9,194 nucleotides of DNA. Source: Acidobacteriota bacterium (lineage in GTDB: Bacteria; Acidobacteriota; Terriglobia; Terriglobales; Acidobacteriaceae). The stretch covers positions 1 to 9,194 of the forward strand of contig JAEKKE010000219.1 of NCBI GenBank assembly GCA_019510535.1, read 5' to 3'. Of the stretch, positions 1-5,498 are shown piece after piece. The notes under the pieces were generated by a model that did not search any database, was not told the origin of the DNA, and was given only the letters and a program-made list of their open reading frames with translations. Each line of letters starts with the position of its first letter. The stretch's first letter is position 1. The translations under genes and the position numbers were made by a program.

Positions 1-953
1 TGGGAATCCTGCTTGCCCAACTGGTCAACTGGCTCGTGGCGAAGCCCATCCCGGAACATGCCTCCATGGACATGCTTTTCTCGTCATGGAATGTGCAATA
101 CGGATGGCGCTGGATGTTCTGCGCGCTTGTGATTCCATCCGTCACCTTCGCGTTTGCCTCGTTATGGCTTCCAGAGAGCCCACGCTGGCTAGCTGCCCTC
201 GGACGGCAAGAGGATGCGCAGCGCACGCATCAGCGAGTGGGCGGCAAGACCTATGGCCAGGTGGAGCTGGCTAATATCGACCGCACGCTGCATCTCGAAC
301 ACAAGGTTGCGACCAGCCTCTGGAAGGAACTGGCAGTTCCCGCTGTCCGTCGCATTCTGCTTGTGGGGATCGCCCTGGCCATCCTGCAGCAATGGACGGG
401 GATTAATGTGCTTTTCAACTATGCGGCGGAGGTCTACCGCAACGACGGCTATGGCGCCAACGACATCTTCCTCAACATCGTCATTACCGGAACCATCAAT
501 CTGGTTTTTACGATTGCGGCCGTTTTCCTGATCGATCGGGTAGGACGACGTAAGCTGATGATCTTCGGTTGCGCAGGCATTGCCGTCTCTCACTTTCTGT
601 GCGCGATGGCGTATCGAGCCGGTATGGGCGGCATCGCAGTTCTCGTACTTACCCTGAGCGCGATCGGCTGCTATGCACTGACGCTTGCCCCTGTGACCTG
701 GGTTCTGATCTCTGAGATCTTTCCTCAACGCGTTCGCGCACAGGGTGTCTCCATTGCTGTCAGCGCGTTGTGGATCGCCTCTTTTGCCCTGACCTACAGC
801 TTCCCCATCCTCAATCGCCGTTTGGGTACAGCGTGGGTCTTCGCCGGGTATGGTGCGATCTGCATCCTCGGAGGCATTCTTGTTGCAACCTCGGTCACGG
901 AAACCAAGGGTCGCAGTCTTGAGGAGATTGAGGCAGGAGTTCTGCAGCGCTAG
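1..953 (+). CDS. MFS sugar porter, C-terminal part (5' end outside window)
   Basis: This is a proton-linked or facilitative sugar transporter of the inner membrane (major facilitator superfamily, sugar porter family). The open frame enters from the left edge (first full codon at position 3), so the start is missing; the GTG at 36 is an internal Val. About 316 residues are visible out of the 450-480 usual for the family. Diagnostic motifs are seen in family order: PESPRWL at the end of the sixth helix, QQWTGINVLFNYA in helix 7, DRVGRR in the loop between helices 8 and 9, ISEIFPQRVRAQG after helix 10, and the C-terminal TETKGRSLEEIE. The reading frame is intact. The stop codon TAG is formed by the first bases of the 116-bp repeat at 951-1066. 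The substrate cannot be read from sequence; the LacI regulator and epimerase next door suggest a hexose or pentose. Confidence 0.93.
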   Translation, partial: GILLAQLVNWLVAKPIPEHASMDMLFSSWNVQYGWRWMFCALVIPSVTFAFASLWLPESPRWLAALGRQEDAQRTHQRVGGKTYGQVELANIDRTLHLEHKVATSLWKELAVPAVRRILLVGIALAILQQWTGINVLFNYAAEVYRNDGYGANDIFLNIVITGTINLVFTIAAVFLIDRVGRRKLMIFGCAGIAVSHFLCAMAYRAGMGGIAVLVLTLSAIGCYALTLAPVTWVLISEIFPQRVRAQGVSIAVSALWIASFALTYSFPILNRRLGTAWVFAGYGAICILGGILVATSVTETKGRSLEEIEAGVLQR

Positions 954-1066
954 AGCTTTTCTCCTGTAGGTGTAGTACAGGGCCTGTGCATCTATGGGCG
1001 TTTTCCTCAATGAAAACGCCACTGGACACTCTTCACGGGATACCCAGCAACAGGAGAAATGCTCTA
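951..1066 (+). mobile_element. 116-bp MITE-like palindromic element, copy A
   Basis: The element is bounded by 17-bp terminal inverted repeats: TAGAGCTTTTCTCCTGT at 951-967 and its near-complement at 1050-1066, 16 of 17 matching. In the middle is a perfect 9-bp hairpin, GGCGTTTTC (997-1005) with GAAAACGCC (1012-1020), loop of 6 nt. The whole unit recurs inverted at 7947-8062 with the same length and about 15 mismatches by eye, near 87% identity. Both copies begin with TA and end with TA, which fits a TA target duplication as made by IS630/Tc1-mariner transposases. No transposase is encoded here, so it would be mobilised in trans. An alternative is a REP-like element moved by a RAYT-type transposase. 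The TA of the left end supplies the stop codon of the sugar porter. Confidence 0.82.
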
Positions 1067-1078
1067 ACAAGATGGGAA

Positions 1079-1094
1079 GGCATACCGGTTTTCA
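1079..1094. promoter_or_regulatory. candidate LacI-type operator
   Basis: The sequence GGCATACCGGTTTTCA is an imperfect dyad centred on CpG between 1086 and 1087; five of the seven innermost base pairs are symmetric. LacI-family operators typically have this central CG, into which the hinge helix inserts. It lies about 45 bp upstream of the lacI-type start, so it could serve autoregulation. A second short dyad, GAATA-N5-TATTC at 1101-1115, lies just downstream. Neither dyad has a matching copy elsewhere in the window, so this is a weak call. Confidence 0.25.
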
Positions 1095-1138
1095 GTGAGA
1101 GAATAGCTCGTATTCCCAGGAACGGATCAAAAGCCTGC

Positions 1139-2236
1139 ATGAATGATGACCCGAAGAATATCAGTATTAAAGATATTGCCGAGGCCCTGAATATCTCGAT
1201 CGGAACCGTGGACCGTGCTCTTCACGGCCGCCGCGGTGTAAGTGAAAAGACAAAAGCGCGTGTTCTCAAAACGGCCGAGCAGATGGGGTATAAACCCAAT
1301 CTTGCGGCGCAGGCCCTGAAGCTGAACCGCCGCATCTCGATCGGCATTGTCCTGCCAAAGCACATCTCTTACTTCTTCGATCCGTTACGCTCTGGCATCC
1401 GCGCTGCCGCCGGCGCGGCCATAGGCTCACAGATCGCCCTCGAGTTTCACGAATATCCCCGCATCGGCAGCGGCGATATTGAGGCGCTTGAGGCGGCGCA
1501 TGCACGGAAGTATGACGGGCTGATCTTTCTTCCGGGAGACATTCAGCGATTCAGTCCACTGATCCGCAAGATTTCACGAAGCGGCACCCCGATGATGTGT
1601 GTCGGCAGCGATGCTCCCGATACGGGACGCATCGGTTCCGTCTCTGCGCATGCCTATATCAGTGGCTCGATTGCGGCTGAGTTGCTTGCCTATAAGCTGC
1701 CACGCAAAGCCAATGTGGCCATCCTGACAGGAGAACTGTCCACGCTGGATCACGCGGAAAAGTTGAGTGGATTCGCAGCGACGCTGGCCATCCAGGCGCC
1801 TCATCTAACGCTTATGCCCACGCTGGAAGGTCACGAGAAGCCTAAGGAGGCTTACCGCCAGGCGCTCACGCTGATGCGGCAGAAGGATCGCCCCGAAGGA
1901 CTTTATCTCAGCACGGCCAACAGCATCGCCGTGATCGAAGCGCTGGAAGAGCTGGGGCTGCTAGGCAAAGTTCAGGTGGTGGCAACCGATCTGTTCCAGG
2001 AGCTGGCTACGCTCATTAAGTCCAATAAGGTTCTGGCGACGCTCTATCAACGCCCCTTCACCCAAGGCAAAGTGGCCTTTGAGAACCTCGTAACCTACCT
2101 CACCCATGGCAGTCTCGAGTCGCCAGTCGTACAGCTCGCGCCTCATATTGTGTTGCGCAGCAATTTACCGCTGTTTGCCAGCCGTATCTCCGAGACTGAG
2201 GACGAGAGCGAACTCGAGCCGGATAGCCTGGAATAG
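1139..2236 (+). CDS. LacI-family transcriptional regulator
   Basis: This is a sugar-responsive DNA-binding repressor of 365 residues. The N-terminal helix-turn-helix covers about residues 8-30: ISIKDIAEALNISIGTVDRA contains the classic D-I-A and G-T-V elements, with an Asp-Arg pair where many members have Ser-Arg. The hinge helix (about 53-62, PNLAAQALKL) keeps the Leu that enters the minor groove, but has Gln in place of the usual Arg. Residues from about 65 to 345 form a periplasmic-binding-protein-like effector domain, opening with ISIGIVLPK. The tail is acidic. The ATG at 1139 is chosen because the family N-terminus begins there. An AGGAA at 1118-1122 is rather distant (16 nt), so start certainty is moderate. 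The frame stays open back to 986, but those codons lie in the repeat element and are unlikely to be translated. It probably controls the sugar porter and perhaps the GH42 gene. Confidence 0.92.
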   Translation: MNDDPKNISIKDIAEALNISIGTVDRALHGRRGVSEKTKARVLKTAEQMGYKPNLAAQALKLNRRISIGIVLPKHISYFFDPLRSGIRAAAGAAIGSQIALEFHEYPRIGSGDIEALEAAHARKYDGLIFLPGDIQRFSPLIRKISRSGTPMMCVGSDAPDTGRIGSVSAHAYISGSIAAELLAYKLPRKANVAILTGELSTLDHAEKLSGFAATLAIQAPHLTLMPTLEGHEKPKEAYRQALTLMRQKDRPEGLYLSTANSIAVIEALEELGLLGKVQVVATDLFQELATLIKSNKVLATLYQRPFTQGKVAFENLVTYLTHGSLESPVVQLAPHIVLRSNLPLFASRISETEDESELEPDSLE

Positions 2237-2244
2237 AAAGATCA

Positions 2245-3149
2245 CTAACTTTGATTGACTGCCTCCCGGAATGCCTCCCACGTGATTCCAGGAGGCGTGA
2301 GATGGAATCCCAGCTCCCACTCCAAGTCCTCTTTGGGCGCTAGCTGGAAAGCGAGTCCCCGCTCCTGCGCCTGTTTCAGAGTGCCGCATGGAGCTGTGGT
2401 CGGTTCCAAAGCTACCGCATATTGTTGCGGCCCCGATCCACCAGGCCATCCTCCGTAACAGAGCCAGAGACCGAGGTATGGCAGCTTATGTGGCGCGAAC
2501 GACACCCACAACCCCTGCTTCCTCACTGATCGAAACAGACCGCAACGGCCCGTGCTCAATTTACCGGTGTAGAGCATCTCGGCCTCTCCTGTTTCGGCTG
2601 GAAGAACCATGTCGAACTCTTTGCCAGGCCAGGTGACCTGATCGCCAAGCTGTCCCATTCTTCCCGTACGGGAGTAGGCCAACTGTAATGTTTCCGCCGG
2701 CAGGCGTACAGGAACGACGTAGCACTCTGTCCCAGGTTCTGAACACGATAGTGAATGGAGAGGCCACTCTCCTGCAGTGAGATCGTCTTCTGAAATAGCA
2801 GAGGCCGGCTGAATCCATTCGCCACAAGAGCGAGGCAGTCTGACGATTGTGCAGTCACCTGCCAGCTGAGTTGCCAGAAATCGCCGTGATCGGGGACGGG
2901 GCCACCTGCGGTTGTGTCGTCACAAATGCCTACCGTCGGAAGACACTCTTCGATTCCCGCACAGGCGCCGTCCTGGAATTGTGAATCATAGCCTGGCTTC
3001 AAGTGGAGATCCTCGTTCGTTGACTGCAGAAGGAACTCGATCTCACTGATCCGGGAAACCACAGAGCTGATCCGGCCGCCCTCTTCCGGCACAATACTCA
3101 CCGAAAGCGAGCTGTTTGTCAGGGCAATTGTTTTGCGATGGAAACCCAC
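2245..3149 (-). pseudogene. aldose 1-epimerase (galactose mutarotase-like), broken by a deletion
   Basis: An intact enzyme would interconvert alpha and beta anomers of an aldose in the cytoplasm. Two frames together encode the family. The first runs from GTG at 3149 (AAGGA 11 nt upstream) through GGRISS, EECLPTVG and GPVPDHGDFWQL to FLYAC at about 2700. The second resumes at once with PAETLQLAYSRTGRMG and continues through WPG, GLWLCYGGWPGG and VALEPTTAP to TAG at 2245. In related proteins FLYA is followed by a His-Pro motif and roughly 14 residues before the LP segment. Here that stretch is absent and the frame changes, so a deletion of about 40-50 nt is inferred, not a single-base slip. The missing segment should carry the catalytic His; the Glu expected as base (codon near 2404-2406) remains. 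The stop lies 8 nt from the convergent lacI stop. A sequencing error could cause a shift but would not explain the missing block. Confidence 0.82.
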
Positions 3150-3266
3150 GCCGTCAAGTATCCTTCACAGGCGGGAGTGAATCCAATTACCTTTGTATTA
3201 CTTCTAAATTGCCGATCAACAATCAACCACAGCAAAACATACCCGATCGTCGGCTATTCTTAAGAT
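3150..3266. other. AT-rich divergent intergenic region
   Basis: These 117 bp separate the epimerase start (minus) from the small coiled-coil gene (plus) and must carry both promoters. The stretch 3181-3260 is clearly richer in A and T than its surroundings. On the minus strand TTGTTG and TAATAC are spaced by 16 nt, a possible promoter for the epimerase. On the plus strand TATTCT at 3255-3260 is a possible -10 element, only 6 nt before the ATG at 3267. These are weak matches. Confidence 0.35.
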
Positions 3267-3650
3267 ATGGACATTGAATGGATCATTCGCGAAATCGATA
3301 CAGAAATAGAACGGCTTCGCCATATCCGCGATTTCGTCGAAAATTTGTCCAATACACTTGACGTAGAACCCAAGACGGCTCGTAAGACATCCTCGAAGAA
3401 ACGGTCCTCCCCCCGGAGTGAACCGCCGGTGATCGTACTGCCCCCCAAAGAAAAGCGGACCTATACTCCCCGGCGCAAGTCCATCGTCGAGTCGCCTCGA
3501 GCGTTGGCTTCGGCGATCCCCGATCGCCCGGTCTTCGTCTCAAAACCGTCTCCTGTCTCCGCTCCGAGCGTAAAGATTGAGACCCCTCCGATAGATACGA
3601 AGGAACTGGAAGCGGCCGTCAGGCGCAGCCTGTTCGGCCAAACGGCTTAG
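3267..3650 (+). CDS. small basic coiled-coil protein of unknown function
   Basis: I do not recognise a functional family. The 127-residue product has an N-terminal amphipathic, probably coiled-coil segment (about residues 1-33, MDIEWIIREIDTEIERLRHI) rich in Ile, Leu, Glu and Arg. A long Lys/Arg/Ser/Pro-rich and presumably disordered middle follows (about 35-108, with KKRSSPRSEPP and KEKRTYTPRRK). A short C-terminal helix follows (KELEAAVRRSLFG). The N-terminus resembles small proteins I recall in this phylum that start with an Ile/Leu/Glu coil and carry a basic tail. That is a memory, not a search. There are no membrane segments or signal peptide. No Shine-Dalgarno sequence is visible before the ATG, and a possible -10 element sits immediately upstream, so the mRNA may be leaderless. 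Codon use matches its neighbours. A nucleic-acid-binding or scaffold role is possible from charge alone. Confidence 0.72.
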   Translation: MDIEWIIREIDTEIERLRHIRDFVENLSNTLDVEPKTARKTSSKKRSSPRSEPPVIVLPPKEKRTYTPRRKSIVESPRALASAIPDRPVFVSKPSPVSAPSVKIETPPIDTKELEAAVRRSLFGQTA

Positions 3651-3668
3651 CCAGAAGCACTTTTGGCT
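3649..3668 (+). terminator. weak hairpin after the coiled-coil gene
   Basis: AGCCAGAA (3649-3656) can pair with TTTTGGCT (3661-3668) around a GCAC loop, giving 8 bp with one G-U pair. It starts on the last bases of the stop codon. No T-run follows, so it may only slow polymerase or protect the transcript end. Confidence 0.25.
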
Positions 3669-3707
3669 CTCCAATGCCAGCGGCGCTGAGAATTTTCCCC
3701 CGGTGCT

Positions 3708-3723
3708 AACTAAAACATTAGTT
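3708..3723. promoter_or_regulatory. BlaI-type operator, site 1
   Basis: AACTAAAACATTAGTT is a perfect 6-bp inverted repeat with a 4-nt spacer, 24 nt before the repressor ATG. BlaI/MecI repressors bind such short dyads as dimers and normally repress their own operon. The half-site differs from the TACA/TGTA core of staphylococcal bla and mec operators. It matches a second dyad at 5510-5525 at 14 of 16 positions, with identical arms, and this repetition is the main support. Confidence 0.72.
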
Positions 3724-3747
3724 GCCCGTCCATCTCTCTGAGACGCT

Positions 3748-4164
3748 ATGCCGCCACGCCGCTCCAATACGCTCACCGAGGCCGAACTCCGGCTGATGCG
3801 CCTGCTATGGCGACTAGGCGAATGTTCCGTTCAGGACCTTGTCTCGGCCATGCCTGCCGATGGGCGGCTGGCCTACAACTCTGTCCTGACAACCATTCGC
3901 ATCCTGGAATCCAAGGGTTACGTCGAGCACCGTCAGGATGGCCGCGCTTTCCTCTATACAGCGGTGGTCGCCGAACACGATGCGCAGCAGAGTGAAGTGC
4001 GCCATGTGATCGGCCGCTTCTTTGAAAACAGCCGCGAAAAGCTGATGCTCGCGGTGTTGGGAGACGGCCAGGTCAGCGCAGAAGAATTGGCCCGGCTCAA
4101 GCAGGCCATTGCGGAAGCCGAGGCTGCGGCACGATCCACAGAGCAGGAGGAGCCCGGCCAATGA
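3748..4164 (+). CDS. blaI: BlaI/MecI-family transcriptional repressor
   Basis: This is a dimeric winged-helix repressor of 138 residues, about the normal family length. The DNA-binding domain spans roughly residues 8-75: LTEAELRLMRLLW begins helix 1, YNSVLTTIRILESKGYVEH is the recognition helix and start of the wing, and GRAFLYTAVV closes the wing. Residues from about 76 to 128 form the helical dimerisation domain, with FFENSREKLMLAVLG typical of the family; the tail is Glu-rich. In bla and mec systems a membrane metalloprotease activated by an external signal leads to cleavage of this protein. The gene overlaps the M56 peptidase gene in an ATGA junction, so the two are translationally coupled. 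The start at 3748 has only a weak GAGA (3740-3743) upstream but fits the family N-terminus. Because no beta-lactamase is nearby, the regulated target is more likely the co-transcribed htrA. Confidence 0.93.
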   Translation: MPPRRSNTLTEAELRLMRLLWRLGECSVQDLVSAMPADGRLAYNSVLTTIRILESKGYVEHRQDGRAFLYTAVVAEHDAQQSEVRHVIGRFFENSREKLMLAVLGDGQVSAEELARLKQAIAEAEAAARSTEQEEPGQ

Positions 4165-5468
4165 TTGCGTCTCTCCTGAAACTGTCGTCACTGCTCGCCA
4201 CGACCTTGGCTGCCAGCCTGTGGGAAGGCGCCGCCTTCTCCCTCATCGGCTTTGCTCTGTTGCAGCTGATGCCCCGTGCCTCCTCGGCGCTTCGCCATAC
4301 ACTGCTGCTGGCTCTTTTTCTGCTCAGCGCAATACTTCCGTGGCTTCCCCTTCACAACGGTGCAGTTGATGGCGCAGCACCCCATATACTCACTCTCTCC
4401 CAGTGGCTGGCGGCCGCAATCGCCGCCGTCTGGCTGGCGGCCACGGCGATTCGCGCCACTCTACTGGTCATCGCCTGGAAGCATCTCCGCGATGTGCGCC
4501 GCTCTGCACAGCCACTCGCTCTTGATCTCCCACTCACTACGCACCGCCGGCCGATCGTGTGCACTTCCTCGACGGTCGAGTCGCCACTCATCGTTGGCTT
4601 CTTTCGCCCGGTGCTTCTCCTGCCCAAGTGGCTCGTGCCTCAACTCAGCGATAGCGAACTTCGCCAGATCGTAGTGCATGAATGCGAGCACCTGCGTCGC
4701 GGTGATGATTGGACCAATCTGCTGCTGCAGATAGGCCTGATGTTGTTCCCGCTGAATCCGGCGCTCACATGGCTGAACCGCCACATTGGCGTTCAGCGCG
4801 AGCTCTCCTGCGACGCCGCCGTCGTTGCGGCAACCGCACAGCCGCTAGCCTACGCCGCGTCATTGACGCGTATTGCGGAGCAACACCTTGAACGCAGCTC
4901 ACTTCGCCTGGCACTAGCTGCATGGGGACGCCGCTCCGAACTTACCCAACGCGTTCATGCCCTGCTCAGGCAGTCAAAGAACTGGACGTCGCAACAGTCC
5001 GCGGTTGCCTCTATTGCCAGCTCAGTTCTGCTGCTCGCCATAGCAGCCGGTTTCTCCCGTGCTCCGCAGCTTGTTGCCGTCGCGGCGCCAGTATCGGAGG
5101 TGGCTGCTGCAAGCTTGCCCGCAGTTCCAACATTGCCGTCCGCGGCGACGGTTCGGTTTGTTCCTGCGTCGTTTACAGCAGACGCGCCGGAGCCAGCCAC
5201 ACATAAAGCCAGCCGCAAGCACGCGCAGATGAAACAAACCGCTGCACCAGAGCCGGGCCGCGATAGCACCAAAGTCAAGCGCGCTAAGATACAGCGCGTG
5301 GAACATGCTCCAAGGTTGCTCCGCACCCGCGCCGCAAGCGACACAATACCTTTGCAGAACTCTGACGGCAGCATCAACGCACATGAGCGTGTTGCTCCGA
5401 CTGTCGTCCTGACACCCGCGTGGCTCGCCGTGCCTGTACCGGACGGCTGGCTCGTCATTCAACTCTAG
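4161..5468 (+). CDS. M56 (BlaR1-type) membrane metalloprotease without penicillin-sensor domain
   Basis: This is an integral membrane zinc protease of 435 residues, presumed to sense an envelope signal and inactivate the adjacent repressor. Hydrophobic segments lie at about residues 9-37, 46-64, 80-105 and 283-299. The zinc motif HECEH is at 173-177, in the region cytoplasmic in BlaR1, and the third ligand is probably Glu214 in RELSCD. The conserved segment before it (about 143-160, LIVGFFRPVLLLP) is typical of peptidase family M56. After the fourth membrane segment there is no transpeptidase-like penicillin-binding domain as in BlaR1 or MecR1. Instead about 135 residues rich in Ala, Pro, Lys and Arg end in a hydrophobic DGWLVIQL. 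The ligand is therefore probably not a beta-lactam covalently bound to this protein. The start overlaps the repressor stop by 4 nt, and htrA begins 30 nt after its stop. Confidence 0.92.
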   Translation: MIASLLKLSSLLATTLAASLWEGAAFSLIGFALLQLMPRASSALRHTLLLALFLLSAILPWLPLHNGAVDGAAPHILTLSQWLAAAIAAVWLAATAIRATLLVIAWKHLRDVRRSAQPLALDLPLTTHRRPIVCTSSTVESPLIVGFFRPVLLLPKWLVPQLSDSELRQIVVHECEHLRRGDDWTNLLLQIGLMLFPLNPALTWLNRHIGVQRELSCDAAVVAATAQPLAYAASLTRIAEQHLERSSLRLALAAWGRRSELTQRVHALLRQSKNWTSQQSAVASIASSVLLLAIAAGFSRAPQLVAVAAPVSEVAAASLPAVPTLPSAATVRFVPASFTADAPEPATHKASRKHAQMKQTAAPEPGRDSTKVKRAKIQRVEHAPRLLRTRAASDTIPLQNSDGSINAHERVAPTVVLTPAWLAVPVPDGWLVIQL

Positions 5469-5498
5469 TCAGACTCAACACAGGAGAAGACTCAAACC

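Noticed and set aside
189..1070. 293-residue minus-strand reading frame opposite the sugar porter
   Set aside because: It is antisense to a gene with unmistakable family motifs, has no recognisable domain, and is a by-product of the porter's codon use.
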